From NCBI GenBank assembly GCA_037957365.1, contig JARHVA010000667.1:2062001-2126000 (forward strand): a stretch of 64,000 bases of DNA. The letters are read 5' to 3'. Shown here piece after piece: positions 22,350 to 33,405 of this stretch. The notes beneath the pieces are model-generated. The model worked only from the letters and a program-made list of their open reading frames with translations. It did no database searches and was not told the origin of the DNA. The translations under genes were made by a program, and so were the position numbers. Every line of letters begins with the position of its first letter. Within the stretch, counting starts at the first letter, position 1. This DNA is from Torreya grandis (taxonomy: Eukaryota > Streptophyta > Pinopsida > Cupressales > Taxaceae).

Positions 22350-23667
22350 TGATTTATGCCTTCAAAGGACTTCTATGATGTCTAAGCAAAGAACTAAATG
22401 CAATGCATCTCTTTGCTTTTTTTTTTGGATTTTCAAATGCAAATATATGAATACTACAATGAGAAAGTGCATCTATAGCAATATGACATTTTGACAAACA
22501 CTTGTCATGCAATTCAAGAATGAGGAACTCTGAAAACTCATTGTTTGCTGATACGATGCTTCTGATTACAAATTTCAGACTTACAATATGCAAAATATCA
22601 ATTACTAACCAAGCCAAAATGAAGTATGAATGAGCTCTAATGGCTCCCACTAAATCTGCATACAATGTACTCAGAAAATTGACAATTGCATAGGCGAATT
22701 GAGACCAAGACCTGATTTATTGATGCCAAATTAAAGACCAATGCTCAACAATGAACTCAGAATTTTTGTAGAATATTTCGAACCTTTCAAAGGTGAAATC
22801 GCCCTCCTTGAAGCTGGCAGCCCCTGCCCTGGTGGTGCAGATAACAATAAATAATTGCAGTCTTTAACCTCCTCCAATTTGTCCTTGAAATGATTGTCTC
22901 GACAATAACAATTGAGTGCTCAAATACCCAGAATGATATGCCTCTCCAATTGAAAGTTATGAGCAAATATGTAGGTCTCATGTAAGCTGGTTGACCTCCA
23001 TGACAGCAAGTAACAAATCTGATATGCACCTTCAAACCCTCCAAAATTCACTCCAAATACTCTCAAATGGAACGCCCTTCTCTCCTCAACAAAATTGATG
23101 CTAAAATAGAAGTCAAAAGGCACAAAGTTGAAGACTCCACACCCAATTGATCTCCATGAATGCTGAAGTAATAAACTCCAATGTGAAAGACTGAAGTATC
23201 ACCCAAATTATGCAACCCTTCGGAGGATCTTTCACCACCTCAGTTATGCCAATCAAAGAGAGGGACCGTTCTCAATGACTGAAGCAGAAATCTGCAGAAA
23301 CCCTAGGCTCCACAAGTAATTCATCAAAGCAAATGTCATTTATTCGATGTGAAACAATGAGCCTAGCCCTCTATTTATTCTTTTTCACCAAGAGGGGTTG
23401 GCCCCTTCTAGAAGATTCTTCCTTTTAAAATAACATTTAATTGCACTTTAATAATGTTAAAATATAATTATAATATAAAGTGCAAGTAAACATTATAACA
23501 TTATAACACGAGAAATACATTATCTCAACCCAAAACCATAAAAAATCAAATGTGAAGCCACAAGCAACTGCCCAAACGACCCTCTCATCAACTCCTTGGC
23601 CTACGAGGGTCCAATGATAGGCCAAACTCCAACAATGTTTGAATACTAGTTAGAAGCGGACATTACA
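22350..23667 (-). repeat. Solo LTR of TGTAATG type
   Basis: On the minus strand it starts TGTAATGTCCGCTTC at 23667 and ends GGCATAAATCA at 22350 (1318 bp). The flanks AAATA (22345-22349) and ATATA (23668-23672) match at 4 of 5 positions, a likely aged target duplication. A TATA-like GAATAAATAGAGG (minus strand) lies near 23370. The short ORFs inside look spurious. Confidence 0.6.
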
Positions 23668-24535
23668 ATATATAAAAGGAAATGAAAGGCTCATTTGAAA
23701 AGTTATGGAATTTGGATATTGAATTTGTTGATCAAGTATGTCATGCTTGATTACCACAACTTGAGGATGAAAACTTTCAAATGTGACAAGAGTTTGGGGA
23801 CGAAAACCTCAATTCCTACATTTAGGGCATTTTTATTTAAGGGCTATGATTGTGCTTCAGATTTGCATGGTTACATGCAATTGGACCTATAAGGTTGTTT
23901 TTGGACACCGCTTTCATCAAATATTGTTTCAAACCCTATAGAGATCTGGAAATTGGTAATTTGTACGTTAAAGAGGTGAACAAACTTGATTTGAGGAGTT
24001 TGGTTGATCTAAGAAGCCATCCCTAGGGTGGCGACTTGATTTGCAGGAGTGGCGACCTCTCTCAAGAGGGCTAATTGGCTTCAAAACCCTCTTCTAGAGT
24101 TAGAGGTATTTATAGTAATTTATTACAGCTTGGTGAATGGTTTGAGTGTTGATTTGCACATGATTTAAGGTGATTTTGTATCCTAGATAATATTCTGAAT
24201 TTATTATATTATTTCAACAGTGAAATAGGGTTTTGAGCATTTTGGGATAGATTTGGTGGGCTTCCTTTGATGAAAAAAATCTGATTCTAATTTTATTTGA
24301 TAGCTACTATTTTTGTGATCATTTTGAGCTATCACTTGCATTGAAATTCCAAGTATTGTGGATGTTGTGAATTTATGGAATTACATTATAATTTTGCAAT
24401 ACTAAATTCTAGACTTCTGAGTTTCGACTTTTGAGCGAATATTTTGACTTCTAAAATTAGTGGCTGCAATATAAAGCTCAATTCATATTTTTTGAAGTGT
24501 TAGAAGTATCAAATTTGATTTTTTCCCTAATTGCC
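23668..24535 (+). repeat. TGTAATG-type 3' LTR, second part
   Basis: Continues the LTR begun at 21954. It opens with TATATAAAAGG, a plausible TATA box formed at the repaired insertion point, and runs A/T-rich to TTGCC at 24531-24535, the target duplication of the next insertion. No gene is seen. Confidence 0.55.
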
Positions 24536-25459
24536 TGTTGGCATTTTGGTCCAGCAGACCAAAATCAGTCTCCTTCTGCCTTGCTGTTCGGCAAAAGGAG
24601 GAACCAGTTCACTGGTTCGACGTCGGTGCACAATGGCTTGAGTTTTCAAAGAGCCTTGAACTTAAACTTTGAACCATTATTGGTTCAATTAGTTGGTTCA
24701 GTTCTTTCGGTTCAAGCCTTGGCTCAATAGCTTGATTCAGTTCATTCGGTTCAAGACTTGGTTCAACAGCTTGATTGAGCATTCGGTTCAATGCCTTGGT
24801 TCAACAGTCGGTTCAATGAGCTGGTTCAACATTTGGTTCAAAGGAACGGTTCAATGAGAAGTTTCAAGAGTCTCTCGAAGGAAAAATTCCCTTGCAGAGG
24901 GCAGGGAACACTTGAAAAGACCAAAAAAGTGAACAAGGCTGAAAAAGTAAGTTTTCTTCAAAAGTTTGTTTAAGGCAAAGGACGAGAATTTCTTCAGACA
25001 AAATGTCTGAAGGAATTCCTTCGGACTTTTTGTCCGAAAAAATTCTTCGAAAGAAAGTCCTGCAAAAAGACAAGGCAAGGAAAAGACAAGGAAAAGATTT
25101 CTTTCGGACTTTTGTCTGAAGGAATTCCTTCGGACAAAAAGTCCGAATAAATTCGGCAAGGCTACGAGCAAAAAACTCTGAAGGAAAACAAGTAAAAAGG
25201 ACTTAAGACTAAGGCAAAAGCAAGAATGATTTCTTTCGGACTTTTGTCCGAAGGAATTCCTTCGGACATAAAGTCCGAAGAAATTCGGGAGAAGCCGCGG
25301 GAAAAAACCCTAGAAAAAGCTTTGAAGGAAAGGAAGCGAGCAAGACAATTCTTGCAGACATTTTGTCCGTGGGGAAAAGTGACAAGGAAAAAGCCCGAGA
25401 GTGGAAGCTACCAAGTGTCGTCTGTCGGGACACATTATAATTTCTCTAAAAGCAGCGGA

Positions 25460-25940
25460 ACGTGCCACGTGTCCCTTGTAAAACTCAACAGAGCGCGACA
25501 AGTGTCTGCATCCAAGTTTCAAAGCTTCTTTCAATAAGCTTCCCTCATAATTTTGCGGAGGGCGCCAAGTGGCAACTGCAGAAGGTTTTGATATGTTTTT
25601 CTAAAACCAGCAGAACGTACCACGTGTCCCTTGAAAAGCTCGGTGGAAGCCGACAAGTGTCAACGTCCGCGGTTTCTTCCTTTCGCTCTGTTATTGAGTA
25701 AGGACTGTGGTGGGCCCCAGACAAATTGCTAAAGTAAGCAGAGCGCGCCAAGTGTCATATTCCATGTGAATCCAAATGAGTCCCAAATGTTTCTATATTA
25801 TTTCTAAAGCTCAGCGAAAGCCACCATGTGTCATCTTCCGCAGGACTCTCAAAAGGTATCTAAAGCTTCTATAAGTTAAGCAGATGCTGCCACGTGTCCT
25901 CCCTTGTTTCACAATGGAACACGCCACGTGTCACTTGTTG
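25460..25940 (+). promoter_or_regulatory. G-box array in the 5' LTR
   Basis: CCACGTGTCC-type sites occur near 25466, 25620, 25890 and 25926, with degenerate AAGTGTC/ATGTGTC copies between them. The same array occurs in the 3' LTR (34225-34680) and in the minus LTR at 62975-63415. The core is that bound by plant bZIP/bHLH factors, so stress- or light-linked transcription is a plausible inference. Confidence 0.6.
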
Positions 25941-26494
25941 AGATCGACAGAAAGCGGCCAAAGCAAGCGAGAAAGACACGAAAGAATTGCTAAGGAAGAT
26001 GATGGACCCGAAGACGTCAAATTTGCGGCAATGAAATCGCTGTTGATCCTCACAGACTTAAGCACGAACCCGAAAAAATTCAAAGGCTTAAGGCCAAAAG
26101 GAAGACAAAGCCAGGAAGGGGCAAAAGAGCCAAGTGCAAAAACAGACAAAACAGTCCAAGTGGCGAAGGAAGGTGTCGACTCAAGGAGTTACTCCAGTGG
26201 TTGACACAGTGTCTGCGAATTGGTCATCAAGAGGCGCAAACAGTGAACGATGCAACCCATTTTTCTTCACTTTGCATTGATGAGAAGACAAGCCGCGTGA
26301 ATGCCTTGAAGGAGCGGTCTTGTTTGCAGACAAATGGCGTGGCCTATGGTCTAAACGCCTGAAGTCAAAACAAGAGCCGACACAACATTATCTATCAAGC
26401 GACGTCCTCTTCCCAATGCTCGAAACGCACATGGGCCACTTGTAAAAGGGCGCCAAATGTCTTTTTCAAGAGGGGCGCCTTTTGTTCTCTCTTC

Positions 26495-26508
26495 TCTATA
26501 TATATTGT
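26495..26508 (+). promoter_or_regulatory. TATA box of the 5' LTR
   Basis: CTCTATATATATTG preceded by the pyrimidine patch TTGTTCTCTCTT and followed by GTAACTTCTCATTTTGA. This is the likely start region of the genomic RNA. Confidence 0.7.
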
Positions 26509-27174
26509 AACTTCTCATTTTGAAAGCAGATATCTCTCACATTATAAGGTGAAGCCCTATGATTTTTCACCTGGAATCAATAGAATACGCATTTTTTACC
26601 TCTATTTTGGTTGGATATATCTCTAAGTGCGCCTGAGTGTTAGTCTTGTGTCCAGTCATTGCTTCTTAATGCTTTCACAGAGTTGACACCAATGTACCTG
26701 GTATATACAGAGTGTCAGAAGAGCTGTTCGTGGAGCGCAAAAGCAGAAGGAGATTACTAGACAGTGTGCTCTTCTTACAACGCCTATGGTAAGTCTTTTT
26801 ACTGTGTGTTTCTATTAAAGCCTCCCTATCAAGCTCTCTGCAGTCTGGTCTTTTTACCAGTTAGAGTGTATGTATGTGTTCTTGTGGTTCAGAGTGTGAG
26901 TGTGAGTAGACCAAACTTTTTTGGTGCATCACCCTATTAGGTTAGGTTTTGTTGTTTTCAGCATCTTTCTCCCTTTTCAACCCCCCCAATATATATATAT
27001 ATACGTATTAGCAACTTATTGGAATAACTCAGATGCATCAAAGTGAGCTAGCCCTTATTTAGAGACTCTCCCCCCAGTTTTGCCAGGCCCACATGCTAGA
27101 GGGGAGTTTTCATTGTTGCGTGTGGAGGGCAGGAGCTCAGCCTCCTGTCAAGGGTGCAATCCATTGCGTCAACA

Positions 27175-27200
27175 ATTTTTGGCATGCCCGATGGGTCTCA
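27175..27200 (+). promoter_or_regulatory. Putative primer-binding region
   Basis: ATTTTTGGCATGCCCGATGGG follows the 5' LTR directly. Equivalent TTTTTGGCACGCC-type sequences adjoin the 5' LTRs at 46900 and 53041. Position and conservation point to the tRNA primer site, but I cannot name the tRNA with certainty. Confidence 0.55.
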
Positions 27201-27327
27201 GTTTTTACACTTAGTAAAGTCTCAGGATTGATGTTGGTCCTGTTACAGCAAACTCAACCATTTTCAGCATCTGGTGACTCCACTGGTAAGAGCTTCATTT
27301 TCTAATCAAAGACCAGTCTGACCTCCT

Positions 27328-28761
27328 ATGCCTAAAATCACCACACAGTCTGCTGCTAAGGGTGTCCCTTTCAAATTCATTGAATTGCCTTTGAATTTAG
27401 CAAAGCGACTGAGGTTTGAGAGGACCCATCCTTATTCAGCAAACCACTTTTCCAAACCTGCTATAAAGTACACCTACGCAAGAAGGCCGCGGTTACATCC
27501 TGTCATAGCTATGGCATTACCTTTTGTGACTTTTCGTGGTTAGAGTCTTTTGAATCTCCAGCATTATGACCCAATTCTAGAAGCTGTCCTCAAAAGTGTG
27601 CCTCCTTTTCATGGAGAGGGGCCCATTACAGTTATTGAACACATCAGAAATATTGCTAACAACTACAATATTCACAATGTCACTGAGGAGAATATTGCAA
27701 TCAGATTGCTGGCATTGTATTTTAAGGGTAAAGTTTTGGACTGGTATGGGACTTTACCCATGAATTCAGTCGATTCTTGGAATGAATTGGGCACTCTTTT
27801 GACCAACCGATTTAGGAAGAAGAGCGACCACCTCTCACTTGTCGAGCAACTGACTACAATGAAAAGAGCTTCACATGAATACATGCAGGATTTCAACACT
27901 CGATTTCAGAAGACATAGGATAGAATTCCCATTCTGGTAAAGCCGACTCCTAGCTATGCTTTCCTTTATTACTTAAGAGCATTGAATAGTGATATCGCTG
28001 TTATGATACAGTCCATGGGAGGACATGTGCTGCTTGCCGCCTATGACATAGCTATAGCGGTTGAGAATTGCCTAGTATAGACTGAAAAAATAGCTCCTAG
28101 ATCTCATATGCTGCTTTCCCCTAAAATGCTACCCCCAATCCAGACCGCTGCTCCCACCTTAGCTCTTCTGCCCAGCATAGAAAAGCCAGCTGCTACTTCA
28201 TCCAATGACCTCCACGAAGTCAAAAATTTGTTACAAAACGTAACAAATGAACTAGTGGCTATTAAAAGGTAGTAAGCTCAAAACAATCGACCGAACCAAG
28301 GATATCAGCAGTATGGTCAAGCAAATAGACTCCCTTTCCAAAATTACAATCAAGGGCAGGGTCAGTTTGCGCAGGCTAGACCTTTTCAAGGCTAAAATCT
28401 AAGTGCCCCTTCATCATCCAAGGCCAGGGTGCCTGTTCAAAACAATCTGGTACAAAAACAACCCAGTTGCTCAACCACGGGATATGGTCAAGAGCAAGTT
28501 GTTTATATAAATGAAATGCCGGGTCACTTCACAAATATATAAAAAAGTCAGGCAGTGGCCCAATTCCCAGGTTTTGAGGCTTCAATGCAACCCAGCATGA
28601 GCAGCAGTCAGACTCACCTTGATTTTACTCTCATGAATCACTTGGAAGGTGAGTTTTATGCAATCAATTACGTGGGTACTGCGGACAATCAGGGTGACTA
28701 TGTCACAGCCAACACAAGATCCAAAAGAAGAGCAATGGAAGAAGCTCAGGTTGCTGCCTAA
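27328..28761 (+). pseudogene. gag of the complete (+) element
   Basis: Capsid-like Gag. It starts MPKITTQSAAKGVPFKFIEL and contains the retrotransposon-gag domain (EHIRNIANNYNIHNVTEEN, LYFKGKVLDWYG, LVEQLTTMKRASHEYMQDF). A Gln/Asn-rich tail follows with no visible zinc knuckle, then a part ending TRSKRRAMEEAQ. Stops interrupt it at 27541, 27916, 28078 and about 28270; at 27541 and 28078 the minus copy has CAG. The start is the same methionine as in the two other copies. Confidence 0.85.
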
Positions 28762-29655
28762 ACATCAACAATACCATCTTCATCACATGTAAACCAAAGG
28801 GTTCCAAACATCAGACCGCCGATTGTACCTTCAGTGCCTCGGCCTGCGTCTCAGGCCATAAGTAATCCCAAAGAAAATATGAAAGAAGGCAACCCTCAAG
28901 TCAATGTGGTAGACCAGATGAAGAAGCTGAACATGAACATCTCTTTGTGGGATTCATTGTCAATACCAGGGCAAAAGGACATGCTGCAAAAAGAATTGCA
29001 CGAGCTGAATGAACAAGCTGTCCCAACAAGAGCCAATAATGTTTTGATGATGAATGGACAGCCTTCCACCTCAAGTCGAGTCAAAAAAGAAGAAAAGGTT
29101 CCCCCTTTTTATTTGTCCTTGGTCATAGGAGATTTCTTGGTGCACAATTGGGTCATTGACAGTGAAGCAAACACCTCAGTAATGCCCAAATGCATAGCCG
29201 ACAAGCTGGGGTTGAAATACGAAGAAATGACTAAGGGAGTCCTATAGCTGGTTGGAACACCAGCAAAGACAGTTGGGGTCATGAAAGGTTTGAGCTTGAC
29301 GCTAAACGCGTGCCCAACCTTCTCAGTTCCTCATGATGTGGTAGTGGCAGATGTCCCTCCTTACTTTGCTATCTGCTTATCCAGGGATTTCACATCCAAG
29401 ACAGGTGACTACCTAGCAGCGAACTGGTCTTATCTGGTTTTTAGAACCAAGTATGGGACTAAAGTTAAGATTGAATCCGAGCCACTCCACAGAAATCATC
29501 TGAAACTATACTCGCTCAAGGCGGCAAATGTTAGCTACGCCATTATCGACCAAGAAGAGTTCCAAGTGGATCAATCTGCATCCTCTGCCCTTGAAAGAGT
29601 TGCATACCTGCTCTTAGACGAATGGGTAAGTGATAACTTCGAGCATGATCCTTAA
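28762..29655 (+). pseudogene. Protease region of pol
   Basis: Retropepsin-like domain with PPFYLSLVIGDFLVHNWVID. The catalytic motif has become DSEAN (about 29158-29172), whereas the minus copy and the copy at 14848 have DSGAS. It continues STSVMP-like, then MTKGVL and an amber stop at 29245-29247. The region after the stop (LNACPTFSVPHDVVVADVPP) is the C-terminal part of the domain and a linker. The loss of the glycine next to the catalytic Asp predicts an inactive enzyme. Confidence 0.8.
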
Positions 29656-29744
29656 AAGTTTATAGAGGAGGCAGGCCTTTGAATTTATTGCATACATGAA
29701 GAGGGTACTTTTGTACAAAATCTGATGAAAGCAAGCTAAGAAAG

Positions 29745-30109
29745 CTCAGGTCTATGGCAGCTGTTCTTTGATGGCTCAAGAAGTAAGTTGGGAGCTGGTA
29801 GTGAAGTGGTGTTACTTTTCAGCTTTCTGGTTCCAATTTTTTTGCACGAGCAATGTTGTGGAGTATGAATCCCTCATCCATGGCTTGGAGTGGGCGAGGA
29901 AGAGAGGAATCAAAAAGCTGCAGGTTTTTGGTGACAGTGAGCTGATTGTCAATCAGGTAAGAGGCCAAAATTTGACAAAGAATTCTTTACTGAAGTCCTA
30001 CAAACATAGGGTATGGGACTTAGTGGAGAATGTATTTGCTTTTATTATTACCTCCATTCCTAGAGAGCAGAACAAGCAAGCAGATAGACTGGCAGTAGTT
30101 GGTGCCTAG
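29745..30109 (+). pseudogene. Extra RNase H domain located upstream of RT
   Basis: Carries the four acidic RNase H positions: D in LFFDGSRSKLGAG (about 29765), E in NVVEYESLIHGLEWARKRG (about 29855), D in VFGDSELIVNQVRGQ (about 29930) and D in REQNKQADRLAVVGA (about 30080). The sequence style is that of the archaeal-type (aRH) RNase H acquired by Tat-lineage gypsy elements. Its position between protease and RT differs from the RT-RH-aRH-integrase order I know for Tat. A frameshift lies near 29800-29815 and TAG ends the frame at 30107. The same arrangement is found in the minus copy. Confidence 0.8.
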
Positions 30110-30622
30110 TTTGATATCCCTCGGGAAATAGGCCGCGACCGCAATTCACTCCACTTGAAGGTAGTAATTCGGACCTCTGTACCTGATGACATCACCAACT
30201 GGTAGGTCTTTGACAATGACCAACAAATAGCACTCTTCTTGTAAGAAGAAGCTAAATTCACTGCTAAAAATCAGGCAAAGCTACAGCAACAATATGGCAG
30301 CGAAATTGTTCAGTTGAAGAAAAATAAACTCCCCAAAGGCTTGGTCACTCTAGAGATTATTTTCAATGGAGATGACCAGTTGAAAAGTGACAAGGCATTC
30401 ATCACAACGAAGGAGGAGCACCATGAGAAGGTTGAAATATTCAAGGATAAGCTGCTTGCACTTGGGACAGTGTGCACGGACCGTGAAAGGTAGGCCTTTC
30501 TCTTGTTGTGCCAAGAGTTTGTTGATGTCTTTGCTTGGGAATATAGCGATTTGAAGGGTTTCGACCCAAGTTCGGCCCAACATACCATTGAGCTGAAAGA
30601 AAGCGCAAGGCCGATCAAGTAG
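30110..30622 (+). pseudogene. Linker between extra RNase H and RT
   Basis: Protein-like sequence with KLPKGLVTLEIIFNGDDQL, HHEKVEIFKDKLLALGTV and FVDVFAWEYSDLKGFDPSSA. The last part is the standard lead-in to a plant gypsy RT (the DVFAW motif). Stops at 30203, 30491 and 30620 are TAG where the minus copy has CAG. No separate enzymatic motif is visible. Confidence 0.7.
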
Positions 30623-31752
30623 AAGCAAAGGCCTGTCAACTCAATGATTGAGCCTCTCATGCGGAAGGAACTCACCAAGTTGATTGAGTCCAGGATAATA
30701 TTTCCAATCTCTTCTTGGCTAGCAAATCTTGTTCGTGTCCGAAAAAAGAATGGAGAGATCAGACTATGCATTGATTTTAGAGACCTTAATAGTCTCTTTG
30801 AAAGACCATTATCCTCTCCCAAGCATGGAGCAGATCCTTCAAATGGTGACAGACAGCGAGCATTTCTCCCGCCTGGATGGATATTTAGGATATAATCAGA
30901 TTTTGGTGCAAGACTATGACCAGTACAAGACAACCTTCACTACCAAATGGGGGACGTTTGTTTACAAGAATGCCATTCGAGTTGCCCAATGTTGGTGCCA
31001 CTTTTCAATGAGCCATGGACATGGCCTTTTGGGGCCTGATAAATAACACTGTGCTGGTGTATCTTGATGATGTGACAGTTTTCTCCAAGGAGGCGAGCCA
31101 ACACATGAAACACCTCAGACAAATCTTTGAGAGGTGTAGAGAGTTTGGTATCTCTCTCAACCCGAGAAAATGCGTGTTCGCTGTCCACGAGGGGAAACTC
31201 CTTGGCCATGTTGTTTCAAAGGAATACTTGACCATTGATCCAAAGAGAGTGCGCTCTATCTTGGAGCTGTCCTTGCCTAAACACAAGAAGGGCCTGCAGA
31301 GCTTCTTCGGTAAAATAAATTTCATCCGGAGATTTATTTCGAATTTTGCGGAGATAGTCAAGCCATTGACCTCTATGCTGAAGAAAGATGAGGAGTTTAC
31401 GTGGACAGCACAAAGAAAGCACAGTTTTGAAGAGATCAAGCAGGCCATAGCCTGGGCTCCTACTTTGATCAGCCCTGACTTCACCAAAGATTTCAACCTC
31501 TGCACCTTCGAAAATGAAGAGGTAATCTCCGCCATGCTTACCCAAGCAAATCGTGATAACCTTGAACAACCACTTGCATTTTTTAGCCAAGGCCTAGAGG
31601 GTTTTGAGGTCAGGTACACATATGTGGAGAAGCAAGTCATTGCAGTCATATGGAGTCTGAAGAAATTCAGGCATATGCTGTCCAATAGCAAAATTCACCT
31701 CATGGTTTCACATCTTGGCATCAAGGATTTCTTAGTTGGATCACTAAGGTGA
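30623..31752 (+). pseudogene. Reverse transcriptase and degenerate gypsy RNase H
   Basis: RT motifs in order: LVRVRKKNGEIRLCIDFRDLN (30729-30790), LDGYLGYNQI (about 30875), a GATFQ-like region (frameshifted near 30965-31010) and catalytic YLDD at 31060-31071. Then CREFGISLNPRKCVF and the connection LQSFFGKINFIRRFI. The following RNase H has QPLAFFSQGLEGFEVRYTYV and the EKQ motif, but the usual first catalytic motif TDAS is replaced by TFEN (about 31503). The minus copy has TFRN, so this loss predates both copies and the domain probably acts only as a connection domain. Confidence 0.85.
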
Positions 31753-33134
31753 TGGAATATGACGTGGATATCAAGATCACCAAACTGGTAAGAGGGAGAG
31801 GCCTATATGAGCACCTTGCTGCAGACTTTAAGCAACAAAAAGAGGACAGTCTGCTAATTCATGATGCAGCTACAACAGAAGAATTAGCTGTCATGAAGGA
31901 TTGGACATCAGAGTTGAGGCATTTCCTTCTCACTGGTGAGTGCCTGCAGGGCCTTGATAGGACCAAGAGGAGATATTTCAGACTCCAGTGTCTCTCTTCT
32001 GTCCTGATTGATGGAGTGCTATTCAAAAGCGATCTCTCAGGAGTCCTTTTAAGATGCATAGACCCAAGTCAGGCCAATAGGGTGCTGTCCGAGTTCCATG
32101 ATGGGCCAGTTGGTGGTGACTTTGCTCCTAGGCCTACAGCTGCAAGAATAATGAGCGCTGGTTACTTCTAGCCTACTCTATTCAGGGACACCCATGCCTG
32201 GGTATGAAAGTGCCAGAAGTGTGCATTTTTGATGGGAAGCAACCGCTAGCTACCATGCCTTTACAGCCTATTCAAGTGGAGCAACCATTCATGCAATGGG
32301 GCCTTGACTTTATAGGGATGATTAACCCTCCCTCCAGTGCTGACACAAGTGGGTCTTAACTACCACAAATTACTTCACAAGGTGGGTAGAGGCTGTCGCT
32401 TTGAAGGAAGCCAACGAAAATGCAGTCCTGGATTTTATGAAGACCTGGTGGCAAGGTTTGGGGTTCTAGCTACCATAATCTCAGATAACGCTTTGGCTTT
32501 TTTGGAAATTAAAACAAGTGAATGGGCGCTGAGATATGGTATCTATCTTAGCATTTCATCCAACTACTACCCATAGGGGAATGGGCTGGTTGAGTCCACC
32601 AATAAGAATCTGATCAGGATCATCAAGCGAACAATGGAGGAGAATCAGAGGACTTTGCATGCCAAGTTGAAAACAGCCCTGTGGGCAAACAGGGTCACTC
32701 CAAAGAGGGCAACTGGCAACTCGCCGTACATGCTCATATATGGAAGGGAAGCCAGGCTTCCTGTTTCACTTGAATTGCCAGTGTTGGACCTCGCTCACCA
32801 GCTGCAGTTAGAAGGAAGCAACAGCATGGAGGTCAGGCTATGCGAGCTGATGGAGCTTCAAGAGACAAGAGACTAGGCTATGGCTTCTATGACCAGTCGC
32901 CAACAGCAGACAAAGAAACATGTTAACAAGAAATCTTCATCAAAAAGTTTCTCTGAAGGAGACATCATCTTGAAATGGGATGCGGACCGAGCTAAGCCTG
33001 GAAAGCACGCAAAGTTTGACGTCTTATGGAGTGGTCCATACGTCATCACTCAGTGCAAGCAGCACAATGCATTCCAACACTCCAGGTTGGATGGTAAGGA
33101 AATGTATATCCCAGTTAATGGGATATATCTTTAG
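31749..33134 (+). pseudogene. Integrase of the complete (+) element
   Basis: It begins with the HHCC zinc-binding domain (EFHDGPVGGDF with the second His changed to Asp here; the minus copy keeps HxxxxxH, followed by KCQKC). The core has GLDFIG (Asp at 32306-32308), ISDNALAF (Asp at 32484-32486) and LVESTNK (Glu at 32592-32594). The last two are exactly 35 residues apart, the DD35E spacing. The C-terminal part has EGDIILKWDADRAKPGKHAK and DVLWSGPYVI, a GPY/F module, and ends at TAG after VNGIYL. Stops at 32168, about 32205, 32576 and 32874 disable it. Confidence 0.85.
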
Positions 33135-33405
33135 CATTATCACTGAGCCCTTCTCCCATCATGTATATATTTTCCTTGCCTTGTTCCTGGTTTCCCTAAG
33201 TGCTTTTGCACATCTTGGTAGCTTTTTTAGTCTTGTGTGTGTTTTCGTTTCCTTTTTTGGGGGTAAAACTTGTGTGATTGATTCTTGGATATCTCAAGGC
33301 AGTTGCTAACTATTTTAAAGCTGCATCCCGACCTCGTGCCCAATGGACTCAAAGGCAACTGGTTTCTAAGCATAGCAGGCATGCTTCCCCTGAGAGTCAC
33401 CAATT
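33135..33405 (+). other. 3' untranslated region before the 3' LTR
   Basis: Noncoding. It ends with AGGCATGCTTCCCCTGAGAG and CACCAATT before TGTTGACC. The block is conserved in the minus copies (39757-39990, 44532-44830, 18091-18390) yet contains no purine tract at the LTR border, which is unusual. Confidence 0.7.

Larger units (their letters stand above)
24536..27174 (+). repeat. 5' LTR of the complete (+) element
   Basis: TGTTGGCATTTTGG to GCGTCAACA (2639 bp). From left to right: inverted repeat at the U3 start, GGTTCAA array (24605-24865), TTCGGAC palindromes (24990-25350), G-box array (25465-25935), GACGTCAAATTTGCGG block (about 26014), TATA box, and a splice-donor-like ATGGTAAGT at about 26786. 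An (AT)n run is at 26988-27002. Confidence 0.95.

Noticed and set aside
22354..23625. Frames of 60-103 codons in the A/T-rich region
   Set aside because: They lie inside a TGTAATG-type solo LTR and show no domain.
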